DNA from: Aptenodytes patagonicus
Taxonomy: Eukaryota > Chordata > Aves > Sphenisciformes > Spheniscidae
Direction of reading: 5' to 3'
Assembly (NCBI RefSeq): GCF_965638725.1
Contig: NC_134963.1
Span: 6,455,501 to 6,519,500, forward strand
Length of the DNA stretch: 64,000 nucleotides
Shown here in pieces: positions 37,501-50,700 of the stretch. Below the pieces are notes generated by a model. It made no database searches, had not been told where the DNA came from, and worked only from the letters and a program-made list of their open reading frames with translations. How positions within the stretch are numbered: the stretch's first letter is position 1; every line of letters begins with the position of its first letter. The position numbers and the translations under genes are program-made.

Positions 37501-40500
37501 CTGAGGGTGGTGAAGCACTGGCCCAGGTTGCCCAGAGAGGTGGTGGATGCCCCATCCCTGGAAACATTCAAGGTCAGGTTGGACGGGGCTCTGAGCAACC
37601 TGATCTAGGTGAAGATGTCCCTGCCCACGGCAGGGGATTGGACTAGATGACCTTCAGAGGTCCCTTCCAACCCAAACTATTCTATGATTCTAAAACTAAC
37701 TTTGGAGCCCCGAGTCTGTGAATTTGGTCTGGGTTTAACACACGTAAATTGGGGCTGTTGTCTTTAGATGGACAAGGCTTTGCAAAGGTGACAACGATGT
37801 CTGCAGAGAGCCCTAGGCTGAGCAGCCTGTCTCCAGCAAGCAAGAAAGCACAAAATTCAGCCAGTGTTTCTGCAAATTGTGGGAAATGCTCCCGTATTTC
37901 ATGTCGGTGCAGAGAGACGAGTGTAGAGAAAGACTTACCCGGCCACTTTCTACTATCTCCTTCTGTAGGTTCGTAGATGTCATTACAAGAAGTCTAATAG
38001 CCTGGAACGAAGAAAAACAGGTTTTGGTGTTTGATAGGGATTTTACAGAGAAGGATTGATCTGCCGATGGTGGGATGTTACAGTTTTGCAGTCTTGACGC
38101 TCCAGCTAGGTTTCTGCAGTACTGACCTTCATTAGGTCCGTGCAGGAGTTCAGAATCCTATAGGGAAACAAGAGAAAAGTGTTCAGCATCCTCTGACACC
38201 GCGTCCAGGGAAGCAGGCTTTGGCCTCAGTTAGAAAACAGGTCTTTTTTGGAGACTGGCCAGCCTGCAGGTTACTTCTAAGCAGCCCACAAAGCAGCCGT
38301 GAACAATTGGCTTAGATGTGCAAGATGAAGGTCCACCCTCCTAAAGAGAATTTTGTGCTCAGCATCAGGATGATGCAGCACCGGGTTGCATGTGCAGCTT
38401 TGCAGTAAATATCAGGCCAGCAGGGTATGGGCACAGGACAGAAACCTGCCTGCGGCTGTCACACGCCACTCCTCAAAACTCACCGCTCGTTCACTTCAAG
38501 CTTAACACCAGAGCTCTTGTTTCTGGCCTGGCTCATCATCTCCTGTTAGGAAACACAAGAGGAAGGGTTGGACACCGCGTTGCTGTGATGGTCAGCGGGG
38601 CGGAAGAGGAAGGGACACTGCTGCCCCGAGGCACCAAAATGGCCCGTCCTGCAGCTTCGTCTCACCTCTATCCGCCTGACGGCATCCTCAATTGCCTCTG
38701 AGGTGGAGGCCATCTCCTTCTCAACCATGTCCCCCAGCTCTTCTTGCTTGATGTCTAAGCTCTTGGGCCTCAGCTCCTGCCGGAGGAGGCAGCAGCCGCC
38801 AGGAGGTTTTAGGCAGAGGGAGAGAAGGGAATATTTCTAAGGAGTAACACCAAACCAAGGTATCCGACTCCTTTCTTTCCCCCTAAATAAATAAAGCTGC
38901 AGGAGCAGCACTCTGCCGACCGCGAGGGTGGAGGCACACATGCCACCAACTTGCAGCAAACATGGCACAGGGACTCAGAGGTAAGAAAGAGATGCCCTAA
39001 ATCAAGGTGACAAAAGTCGACCACAGGAGCAGCTTCAGCAGGGGTCCAGAGGGCTGACAGCCTTTGAATTAACAGCAGTTTAATGGAAAAGACTAATGAG
39101 GGCTTCACGAGAAGAAATATCTGAAAGTTGGGAAGTTTTATTCCGCAGGGGTTAGTGGGCTGAAAGATTTCAGCTGATCTGAGGGTGACTGTCTCTGTGC
39201 ACCAACAGGAAGGGTCTCGGCGCTCGGAAGCTGAGATGGCTCAAGGAAAGCACTAGAACCTGTGGGTATGGGGGACAAGCCACCCCAAAGTGCTCACTCC
39301 AACCCAGCGTCTCTGATTTCAGCTCTGGACAATGGGGAAAGCCATGGTTTGATTTTAAAAAAAAAAAAAAAAAAAAAAAAAGCTGTCCATCAAGGTGCAG
39401 CCAGAAGGCTGCGAGCAAACATCCCACCTTGACAAACAGAGGCAACGTCCTTCTGCATTAACTGCCTGCTTTGATTTTTCCTTTAGGAAATACCAATGCC
39501 AGTAAATAACCCACTCTGCCAGCCCTGGGCGAGAAGGTGGGTGTGCTGGGCTCCATCTCCTACCTGGGCCAGCTGCAGGACCCCCCGCAGTGCCTGCCGC
39601 ACGTCCCCCAGCTCGGCACGTGCCAGCGTCTGCTTGTCCTTCAGCTCGCCCAGGTAGTCCAGGCTCCGCTGCCCACAGTCCCGGCACATCTCCGTCAGCT
39701 CTGGGGAGAGGATGGGTCATAGAATCATAGAATCATTGAGGTTGGAAAAGACCTCTAAGATCATCGAGTCCAACCGTCAACCCAACATCACCATGTCCAC
39801 TAAACCATGTCCCTAAGTGCCTCATCTACTCGTCTTTTAAATACCTCCAGGGATGGGGACTCCACCACTTCCCTGGGCAGCCTGTTCCAATGTTTCACCA
39901 CTCTTTCAGTAAAGAAATTTTTCCTCACATCCAATCTAAACCTCCCCTGGCGCAACTTGAGGCCATTTCCTCTCGTCCTGTCACTAGTTACTTGGGAGAA
40001 GAGACCAACACCCACCTCACTACAACCTCCTTTCAGGTAGTTGTAGAGAGCGATGAGGTCTCCCCTGAGCCTCCTTTTCTCCAGGCTAAACAACCCCAGT
40101 TCCCTCAGCCGCTCCTCATCAGACTTGTTCTCCAGACCCCTCACCAGCCTCGTTGCCCTTCTCTGGACACGCTCCAGCACCTCAACGTCCTTCTTGTAGT
40201 GAGGGGCCCAAAACTGAACACAGTATTCGAGGTGCGGCCTCACCAGTGCCGAGTACAGGGGCACGATCACTTCCCTACTCCTGCTGGCCACACTATTTCT
40301 GATACAGGCCAGGATGCCATTGGCCTTCTTGGCCGCCTGGGCACACTGCCAAGGGTCAGTGCGGGGCCCCTCGCAGGGCAGGGGCATCCCCCTTCCCAGC
40401 CCTGCCACCCTCCTCTTCCTCCTCCCCTTGGCTGCAGAGATGATGCTGCAGAGATGATGCCGAGCATCGGCAGCATCCAGCAAATTTCTTGCAGAAGAGC

Positions 40501-41715
40501 ATAAATCGGTTTCCAGGAGCAAAGAGACGTTCCTGGCCCAGGAAGGGGCACCAGAGGGGAGGGAATGTCGGGAAGGGGAGCACAGGGAGCTGGGGGGACC
40601 GTGCTGCCCCGGGGGAAGATCTGCCCCATATCCAGCCCCCGGCGGAGGGGGCTTTGGCATGGCCACCCCAAAAACAAGCCCCACGAGCAAAAAACACCCC
40701 CAACACCTGCCGCGTCCACACATGGCACTCACGGTCAGCGTGGTCAGTAGGAGCCAGGTGGGACGTGGCGCTGCCGTTCACGATGGTGTCAGCCATCAGG
40801 TGTGCAAAGAGGGCCAGAGCCCCCACCAGCCCCGCAGCATCTGCCGGCGAGAGGATGTGGTCAGGTATTGCCAGCCCAGGGCACCACTTGGCATGTCCCG
40901 GGGGCTGCGACCCACCCTCAGAGGCACCCAAGGATCAGTACAAGAGCTTGGAGGTCAGTATTGACCCCTCCAGCTCGCAGGTTGTTCCTTGAACGAGCGC
41001 ATGGGAACCCACCAACTCTACCCGCTGTGTCCCTCCATCACCAGGGCATTGCATGCTTGCCAATGGCCCCAAAGCAGCTGGGGGCTGCTGGATGTATAAA
41101 AATAAAAGCAAGATGCAAGCAATGCCGCCGGTCCCCAGCCCCAGGTACCTGCCATGGAGGCCACGTACTGCGCGTGTCCGTTCTCCAGGGTGTCCGTGGA
41201 CTCCAGCGCTGCCTGCGCCCGGCTGAGCAGGTAATCTGCAACAAACTTAGCTTCATTAGCGCAGTCAGGCTGCCGAGTGCCTGAATGAGCGCAAGTGCTG
41301 ACTTCATGAGGCACCACTAAGTGGAAGCCAAGATTGGCTTGGGTCCTCGAAGCCCTGGCTGGGGAGCAGCACTAAAATCTGAGTCACTAAAGCAAAATAG
41401 TGCTGAGATTGGAGCTAAAAATTTACCCCTGGGAAGTCAGACCCCAGCCTCCTTGGGTGTGATGTTTGGTGGGAAAAGATGCCTGGGGGTAGCTGAGATG
41501 CAACATTATGTGTCTCAGAGGGAGAAGGGGCTGTGGGTCACAGCCCCCGTGGTCGAGCAGGACATACCTGGGGAGCTGGTGCAGCGGACATGCAATGGGT
41601 CATCCAGCTTGGCCACCGCGTCACGGAGGATGTCCTCCGCCTCCCGCACTGTCTCCTGCAGGATGCCAAACTGCTCATCCAGCAGCTTCTGCTGCAGGCT
41701 CTGCTCTTGGTTGCT
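34529..41715 (-). CDS. HIP1R: HIP1R exons 19-32: THATCH (I/LWEQ) domain and tail
   Basis: Exons, in transcript order: 41715-41568, 41235-41149, 40840-40733, 39700-39564, 38776-38666, 38542-38484, 38157-38127, 38001-37939, 37071-36971, 36355-36250, 35410-35287, 35122-35061, 34855-34667 and 34576-34529 (residues 604-1060). Exon 23 has [10 protein letters not shown], exon 27 has [20 protein letters not shown], exon 28 has [15 protein letters not shown], and exon 29 has [14 protein letters not shown]. These are hallmarks of the talin-like actin-binding module. The last exon is short, 15 residues plus stop, with [10 protein letters not shown] where I recall IYPAQLVNY in human. It is supported by a pyrimidine-rich acceptor and phase 0, so this C-terminus is somewhat less certain. 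Confidence 0.92.
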
Positions 41716-44700
41716 CTGCAGGGCAGGAGGGACATGTGGGTGGCACAGCCAGGGCACAGGACCCCTGTCACCATGGCCCTGTCACCAGCATGTCCCCTGA
41801 GAGCCTATTTGCAGATTAGACCCAAGCATCCCGTTATTGCTGGTGCAGGTCACATCCCACTGGCTACACTGGCGATGGCTCAGCTGAGACCCCCAGGTAC
41901 TCAGCATCCCCAAAACATGTCTCGCCCCGGCGAGCGGAGGGGCACCAGGCTCTCCACACAGCAGCGTACCTTCTCCAGGAGCCTGCCCTGCAGCTCACGG
42001 ATCTCCCTCGTGGCCTTGTCCGCCTCCTGGCTCAGCTGCAGCTCCTTCTCCTCGACGAGGCCACGTGCGGAGAGCAGCTCGCACTCCTTCTCGCTCACCG
42101 ACCGCCTCAGCACCTCCTTCTCGGCGTGCAGGGCCTCCACCTGGGTGCTGAGCTCCGCGCCTGCCTGCCAGTGGGGCCAGGAGACCCCTGTCACTCACCT
42201 GTCACCATGTCGTGAGCCCAACGGTTACTTGGGGGGAGCTGAGGACATGCCCAGCTCATGATGCTGATGGGATGGACCCACGTTCAGCCCCATGACGGCT
42301 CCCTGGGCTGCTGTTTGCGCCGCTGGCTTTGCAGTGGTGGCAGGCACGCCATCTTGCATGACAGGGATTTGTGATGGGGATTTGGGCGCATCCTGTGCCC
42401 CCAGCCTTGTACCTGCTTGGCATGGCTGAGCGAGCGCTGCGCCTGGTCCAGCTCGTCCCGCCGGGTGTCCAGCTCCTGACGCAGCTGCTCCATCTGCACG
42501 CTCTGGTCCTCCAGCTGCAACCGCACGCCCGTGCCGGGGGCTCAGCTGCAGCAAACGTGCTCTGGCCCCACGTGGCACTGGTGCATGGCCAGGACAGCGG
42601 GAACAAGCCTGGCCGCATTTTGCAGGAGGGGTTTTCAGGATCTTGGGGGTTCATTTCCCCAGGGCAGGAATTTTGGGAGCAGCCTCCAGCTTGGGCCCCA
42701 GAGAACAAAAGCACCCAAACCCGTCAATTTGCATTGTGGCATTTTCTTGGGGGAAGAAATGGCAGATTTGGGCAAGAGGGAATGAAGCACGCGTTAAATA
42801 ACACCCCCCTGAGGAGCCAGGGCAACTCCTTCCTGGATCAGGGACTGACACCAACAACCACCCCTGCCCCTTGCACCCAAATTGCGCACAGCCACTATGT
42901 TTCCCGGGCTGGGAAGGGCTCGGTGCCAGGCCGGCGGGGCCGGACTCAGGGCCGCACCAGCTCACCTTCATCTCGGCCTCCCGCTTGACCTGCTCCACCT
43001 GAAACGCCAGCTGCTCCTTGACGCGCGCCACCTCCTCCTGGCTCTGCTGCGTGACCGTCAGCTGCTTGGCGGTGTCAGCATTCTGCGTGGGGACACGGGG
43101 ATTACTGGGCATTCGGAGGGGGGACCCTCGCCACCGCTGTGCTCGTTCTGCCCAAATTCTGGCTGGCGGCGCAGCTTGGAGGTGCCTTATTCACGGTATC
43201 CAAAACACTGCCCATCAGTGGACAAGAATTCAAGGGGTGCCCCCCACCCGGTGCTCAGAGGTCCCTGGGTGCAGGACAATGGGACTGATACGGGGTGGGG
43301 CTAGGTATGCACGAGCCACACCGGCGGTGGCAGAGGAACGAAGGCAGCGGTCGGTCCCTGCCTGGCACAGGCAGCAGCATTACCTTCCTCAGGAGCTCGG
43401 CGTGTGTGTTGATGAGCTCACTGTGCTTCTCCTTCAGCTTTGTGTAGCGGATCTCGGTGGCATTGGCTTTCTCTGAACGGGGTGAGAAACCATCAGCAAC
43501 CGCGGCGTGAGTGTCCCACAGCCGACGGACGCTGTAGGCACCTACTTTCTGCTTCAGCGCAGAGCCGCTGGGACCTGTCGCTGTCCTGCTTCGCCCTCTG
43601 CAGCCTCTCCAGCTCATCTCGCAGCTGCTCATTGTCCACCAGCGCCTTCTGCTTCTGCTTGCGCTGCTCCTCCACTTCACCCTCCAGACTGTTCACCTGC
43701 GCCTTGAGCTGCGTGATGTACCGCTGCGCCTGCGGGACGCCATCAGGCACTCGGGCACTGCCCTGCACTGATGCCAGCAACGACTCTGCCCTCCCCAACA
43801 TCCACTATCCAGTGTCTGGCTGCGATTTGGGCAAAGCAGCTGCAAGACGCACAGGAAAGCTCTCCCCTTGGCCCCTGCAGCCGCTCTGTCCACGCTGCAA
43901 GCAGCAGGTCTGGGACAGCAAGGGACAGGTCTCACATGCCTCCACCCCATCTCCATCGAGTCAGGTCCTGGCTGAGAGAGGCCCCAAAACACGGTGCTGG
44001 GTGCCAGGACCCCACTCCTGCTGCATCCTATCGGGATTTCCACGCTACAGCACCAAAAAACACCCCGCTCTCCCGCACCAGCTGCTCCCCGACTGGGCTT
44101 TACCTCCAGTTTAATCTTCTCCATCTCTGCGCGGAGCATGTCCACCTCCTTCTTCAGGCTCTCGATCTGCGCGTCCCTGCAGAGAGAGGCAGGTTGGCCC
44201 CACACAGCAGTAGTTGCCCCCTCTCTGCCACCATGGACCCCCGTACCTGTCATCCCGAATGCCGTTGGGTGGCCCGAAGGTTTGCTCAAATATATCCGAG
44301 GTGATCTGGGGAAGACAGAGGGTGCTGAGCTGAGCCAGGCTGCGGGTGCCTGTCCTCCCTGTCCCTGGGTCCCCATCCCATTCCCATGCCCTCACCTGTG
44401 GCTCCGTGGTGGAAGCCGTGCTGATCTCAATGAGGTTCTCTGGTTCCTCATCCTCAGGGGCTTCCTCGGGGATGACAACCACTGGCTTCACATGCTCAGC
44501 CAGAGCGGATGCCCGCAAGAAGTTCGGGGGGCTCTGCAGGGACAAGAAGTTGCAGTGGCATTGCCTGGGGTTTCGGGAACCACTGCAGGCAGACTGCCGA
44601 GGGAAAGGAGGCAGCCATCCCTGTGCTGCTGAGATGTGCCAGCGGGTCCCTCTGCAGTGTCCCTGGATCCCAAACCCATCGTGGGGACACCCCCGTGCAC

Positions 44701-47700
44701 CCTGAACCCGCAAGCTCTCCAAAGCATCACACACGAGCACCACACCGAAATCCTGCTGTACCTCTGGCAGCCGAGGGATCTGGATGAGCCGCTTGAAATA
44801 CAGCATGTCGGATGCTTTCTTAAAGAAGTTTTTGAGGCTGGAGAGGGGAGAAAGAAAAACCGCTCGCAGGGGAGGCGGGGAGGGGGACTTGGCAGGAGGG
44901 AGGGGACCCCACCACCCCGCCTTGGCCCCAGGTTACCTGCGAAACTGCTCATGGAAACGGTCTCGGTGGCCCTGCAGCGTGTCGGCCGGTAGACCTGTGG
45001 TGATGGGGGGGACAGCCGTGACTGATCCAGGGCTGCAAATTTACTCACACACGCCCGGATCCATCCAGCTGCAAAAGCCAGCGGGTAAAGGCCAGATGGG
45101 AGCGGGATGCGAGGGGTCGGGACGGGAGTGGGGTGTCCTCATCCCTGGCATAGGGACCAGGGACACGTCATAGGGAGAGGTGGGCGTGGGAACCCCGAAA
45201 TACCCGTGCGAGGCCTCTGGCGCCGCGCTTGCCCAGCAATCCCGTGCAGGGGGCTGGAGGGCCAAGGCACATCGGTTTGAATTTATCAAGGACATGTCCT
45301 TCTAATTCCTTCATCTGGGATGTCTACGTGGGATGGAGCGGGTCCTTAGAGCCCAGCTGGGATACGGGGACATGGTGACGGATGCCTCCATCCACGCAAG
45401 TCTGATGCCCGAGAATCCAGCCAGAAGCCTGACCCGGGAAAAGACCAGTACGGGGCACATCCCCGGGGACTCACAGGAGTGCAGCTTGAACATTAACTTG
45501 ACGGCGTAGTGGTAGAGGTGGCTGCAGTCCTGGATGACCTGGATGAGGGGGGCCAGGCGGCACTGCACCGCCGACATCTGCGAGACCGCCATTGAGGTGT
45601 TGAGCTGCCTGAAAACTGAAGGGTTGAGCGCAGTGAGGCGCCGGCGCTGTGTTTGCAGAGCCGTCCCGCTCCAGGCAACTCGGCTTGATCATTAACCACG
45701 ACGGATGTGGCTTTGCTGGGACACGCGGTAAATGCTGGGGTTGCTGCCCGTCCTGTCCCACCAAGCTGGGAACAACTGCCCTCCGTGCAAGGGACCGTGG
45801 TGGCAGAGGGAGGGGGTGCTCAGCTCTGCCCTGGATACCCCAACCCCAAAAAGGAGGGATTTAACCCCGGGACGATGAGAAGGCAGGTTGGCTGCCCTCA
45901 GAAGCTGCCGCTGCACGACACAGCCGGGGATGGCGAGGGGTTTTGCTCTGCTCTATTTAATCATGGAAGGAGCTGGGAGAGGATCCCAGGGCAGGGAACG
46001 GGCCCGCCAGCACCGTAGCCTCGCCTGCCCTGGCTTGGAAACGAATCCCTTCCCTTGGCAGAAATCCAGCCAGAATATCCACTCTGGCTTCTTCCCCACT
46101 CCGCTTTAAAGCATTTATGAATATAAATTCTGTGTATAACTGGGTCAGGAGGAGAAGCGGGAGGCTGACAGGAGCCGGGAGCATGGTCTCTCCCGCTGTG
46201 CCGTTTTCCAGGGCAGCTCCGTGTTCCCGACTCGCGACGGAGGAAGAAACCGCCACATTTTTAAGCCATCTAAAAATTCCTGGAGAAGGAGGCGAGAGAA
46301 GCAAACATGGGCAGGGGCCTCCAGCCCTCCTTGGAGGTATTTCAACGAGGGGAAATGAGTATTTAGAAAGAGGTACAGCCCCATCCTCTGCTTTGGGGGG
46401 ATAGAAAGGATTTGGGTAACGCATATGATTAACATGGTTGTACCAAAAAGAAATAAAAACATATTTCAGAGCAGCACTGCTCTGAAAACAACACTTTGCA
46501 TTGCTCAGGTGGGCTAAAACCAGCCACATTCCTTAAATATTTTCCGACAACTGCCTCTACAGAGCATCAACAGGGGAATCTGGCTGAGAAACAACCTCAG
46601 AAATCTCATAAGAGGAGGAGGAAGGACCTGAGCCTCCGACCTCAGCCTCCCGAGCCGGAACTCCGTTCACGACCAAAGAGTGAAACTATTGCTCAAGAGC
46701 CCTGGGGCGAGCAGGAGGGACCTGCCGCCTCCTCACCTGACTCCGACAACTTCAGCTCCCAGTCCAGGTAGTCAAACAGCTCGACCGTCAGCTGGAAGCT
46801 GCCAAAAAACCAAAAACCCTGTCACCCAGCGGCAGAGACGTCCTTGCTCCGGCTGCTCATGTTCGCTGCAGGTCCCCGTGCCAGCAAGGGCTCAGATTGA
46901 CAAGAATTTGGTGGTTTTGGTCCCTGCATTTATGCTCCTCACCACTCTGCGGGTGCAGGAGGAATCAGGCAGCATCCGACAAATTTATAAAACACCGGTG
47001 GCTGCCCTGAACAGGAGCCGTTTCATTAGCAGGATGCTGCCAGCCAGGCGGCACGGAGATGGCAACCATGCATGGGTTGCTTTGCTCCTGCCAGGACACT
47101 CACATGTTGTTCACGTCCGTCCCCGCGGTCTTTTCCAGCACCTCATCCGACACTTCGAGGCCTGGGGGGAACTCGGGATGCTTTGTAAAAGGAAAAAAAA
47201 AAAAACCCCAGCAGTTGCTGCTGATATTTTTGCTGATGCAACACAACCCCCAGCGAAGCCCCGTAGCCCGGCATGGCGGGGTGCAGAGGCAGCAGAGTCT
47301 CTCACCTTGGCGTGGAAGGAGATCTTGGTGAGGAGGAGCCGCGTGTAGATGCTCACCAGCTGCCCATACCTGTCGTGCAAATGGCCCTGCCGGAGACACG
47401 AGGGGAAACGTGGTGAATCCAGAGCAATGCGACCAGATCCAGCAGAGCCTGCACATGCCGGTGAACCCACACCAGCCCTACGGCTCTTGCCCTTCACCAC
47501 GTAACCATCACCCAGAAGGGTCAGAGGCGATGGGTTATTTCAGGTGCTGCTTTGCCCTCCCCGTGCCCACGATGCTTTTCAGCACCCACCCCAAAACCCC
47601 CAGGAAGGCACAAACCTCCGCTTCACCCCACTCACCCACAGGTCCCCCGTCTCTCGGATGTTGCTGCGGTACCTCTGGCAGTCCTGGAGGACCTGGAGAC

Positions 47701-50700
47701 GAAAACGGGAGGGATGTGGCATGGTAGGGCTGGCACAGAGCTGGGCAAGCACCCGCCTACCTGCCCTGAAGCTGGGGAAGGGGGCGGATCCGGCCCCTTA
47801 TGCCACTCCAGCTTTGGGAGAAGAAGTTCAAGCCCTTCAATGGCAACCAGAGGTTGGGGCTTTGCACGGGGAGGTTTCAAAGATGCGAGATAACAGAGTG
47901 CTTCACAGCCCCATGGCCTGGGAAAGGCGGCCGGGGTAGGGAAGGAAACCCACCCTCTGCGCAGAGGGATGTTGGCAAGAGTCAAAAATTTCCCCCTGCC
48001 AGCAACGCGGGAGAGACGTTTTGGAGGGGACACTCACGTTGGGGTGGCCGTCACGCAGGACCTTGTGCAGGACGTGGCAGAACTTCCAGCTGAGGATGGC
48101 GCTGCTGGCCAGGGGCAGCCCGATGGCGTAGGACCAGAAGGTGAACGCTCCCTTCTCGTGGTGCGTCCCCAGGATGATCCCTTCCCTGCGGTCAAGGCCA
48201 ACCGGACACACATGGGAGCAGGGGACAGGCGGGGCTGGGGACTATTCCTGTTCCACTTTCACTAAAAAGGGGACATGCACCAAGTGTACCGCAGGCACAG
48301 AGATCACCGGCGCGATGCTGCGCCCGGAGATAAAACCCCCATTTATTTTTTTCTGGTGCACTTTCCCCTGCTGCAGGGCACACCGGGGCCCTTTGCACTT
48401 TATTGCCAAAGAAATGCAGTTTTATTGCACCTGCCCTTCTTTGCATTTTCACTGATGGATGACCCTACACGATGTCATCCCCCAACCAAGCGCTACACGG
48501 GCCTCCCATCTCCCAAACCTCCCATGGCTCCAGCCCCACAGGGTAAAACCCCTCCTGCCTCGGCACTGGATCTCCTCCGCACCGTCCAGGCGAGCCGAGG
48601 GAAAGGATACGGCGGGCATGTTTCTCCTTCACTGGTGCTTCTTGAGTATTTATGGCTTTGCTGATGCTGATGGCCTGCAAGAGGAGGAGAGAGTGGCCGT
48701 CAGCAGCAGCACAACCCTCGCGGTCCCCGACCCACGTCACCCCAAAGCGAAGAGCTGGGTGCGCTGCCAGCTGGGAATGGCCTGGCCACCCAGCGCTTTT
48801 GGGGAATACCCTGAATTTCATAACACATTTGTCACCTTAAAGCCATTCACGACACATCAAAATAGGCTTTTTCATCCATGATCAAAGCAGCCTGTTAAAA
48901 CCCCCCATCCCCAGCGCGATCGGTCAGAGCTGGGCCACTACCGGTGCTCAGCTGCTGATGCTCCCTGCTGTCCCCGTCCCAGGAAACAAACAGCATTTTT
49001 GCAGCCTGAACTCAGCGCCGTGCCCGGGGAGCATTAAAGCATGACAGCGAGATGCCAAATTCCAGGGTTGTTTCTCTAATCACAAGGAACCTTTGAACCA
49101 GTGGGTGGTGGGTTTGTTTTTTGACGGTGTTGCGGCATGCAAACAGCACGTGGGGAAAATGCAGTGCCCAAGCAAGGAGGGAGCGGCGGCCGTGATGCCC
49201 ATTTCGACAGAGCAAAAATCCAGAGCGATGTGATTGTCAGAGGAGGATTATCTGTATTTTAATGTGTTTGATCACAGCACACTTTAAACTATGGGTTTAT
49301 TCCAAAAGATGACCCCAGACAGGGGTCGGTCGCGTCTCCCGCGTGATGACGGGCTGCAAAACTGAGTTGCTGTGATCGATGAGGATCTTCCTCCTCCTCC
49401 CCAGGTCCCTGCAGACCGAACTGAGCTGCTTCGCCCTCACACGAGTGCTCGGTCCGTGCCCGTGTCTGCGAGCCCTAGTTCACCGGTGGAGGAAAAAGTC
49501 CCAGCTGGGAAGGCAGGAAGCGGCCCCGCCGGCGGCGCTCATGCCGGAAGAGAAACCCAGTCCCTCCCTGCAGCCCCACAAGCTGTAAAACCTTATAAAA
49601 ATCTTATCTCCCCTCCTGGGGAAAGCACCTGCTTCAGCACAGCCGCTGGTCCAGGGGATGCTTCTGAATCGAGGTGCTTTCCTGTGGGAGGAGGAACCCG
49701 ACGCCGGATTATCGAGTGCTCCTGACTTATGCAGGAGGAACCTGTTGCCCTGCCGAAGGTGTCGATGCACCAAATCCACCCCAAATGAGCCCAAAATGGC
49801 TGCGCCCACGAGCTGGGCACGACAGTGGCAAAAACACTGTGAGTGCATCCCAAAAAGTGAGCCAGCCCTGAAATGCTGAGCCTAGTTGCTGGGAAAAGAT
49901 GTGCTGGTTTTGCCTTTCCCGCACCAGGGAAGCCCCGGCGTTACCCCGCCATGTGGGGCCGTAAAGCAGCAGCAGAGTTAAGCCAGTGACTTGCTGTAAT
50001 CCTCTTATCCCCGAAGGTTAACGAGCCTGGAATGCCCGGGAACAGGCACTTGCAGCGCAGCTGCCTCTCCCAAAGCACCCAGCACCTCCACAGCCCCCCA
50101 AAAGGCTGGAGCCAGTAGAGAGGCTGTGCCCTCGACCGCGGCTCGGCCAGCGAGAAGATGTGCCGCGGGTCCTCAGGGCTGCTGGTACGACACCAAAGTG
50201 ATGGTTTATTGACAGAAAGCAAGGTTTACCGCGCGCCAGAGTGACAAGCTGATGGTTTTGCAAGGCAGGGCTTGGAAACACATCTTGCAGCGAAGAGCTG
50301 CTAAAGGGGTTATTGCATCTTATTGAGGTGCTTTGCATGGGCAAGGAGCGGGGCAGACATCTCCCAAACCTGGATTTTTGCTGCCCGCCACGTGTGGGAG
50401 CAGCACGACGCGCTCGTCCCAACCCATCAGCAGGAGCCAGGCTCAGCCTTGAGCCCCGCAGGGCCAGGAAGAGGTGCAGACAGAGGGGCTGATGCACGAG
50501 ACGAGGGCAGACCCCCGGGAAACGAAACGCTGTCCCACATCCCCGGGGACGAGAGCTCGGCTGCCCGGTGCTGCCCAGCAGGACGGGGATAGGGCTGGGA
50601 CCCAGCTGGCCCGTCCCAAAACTGGGCTGTAATTCCCATTGGTTCTGGTGGTTTTATTGTGTTTATTGCCCGTAAGCTTGTTTCCAGCCCAACCAGCCAA

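Noticed and set aside
39800-40732. 310-codon minus-strand open frame inside HIP1R
   Set aside because: Its second half is the CR1 LINE reverse-transcriptase tail, fused by chance to intron and HIP1R exon 21 flanking sequence. It is not a host gene.
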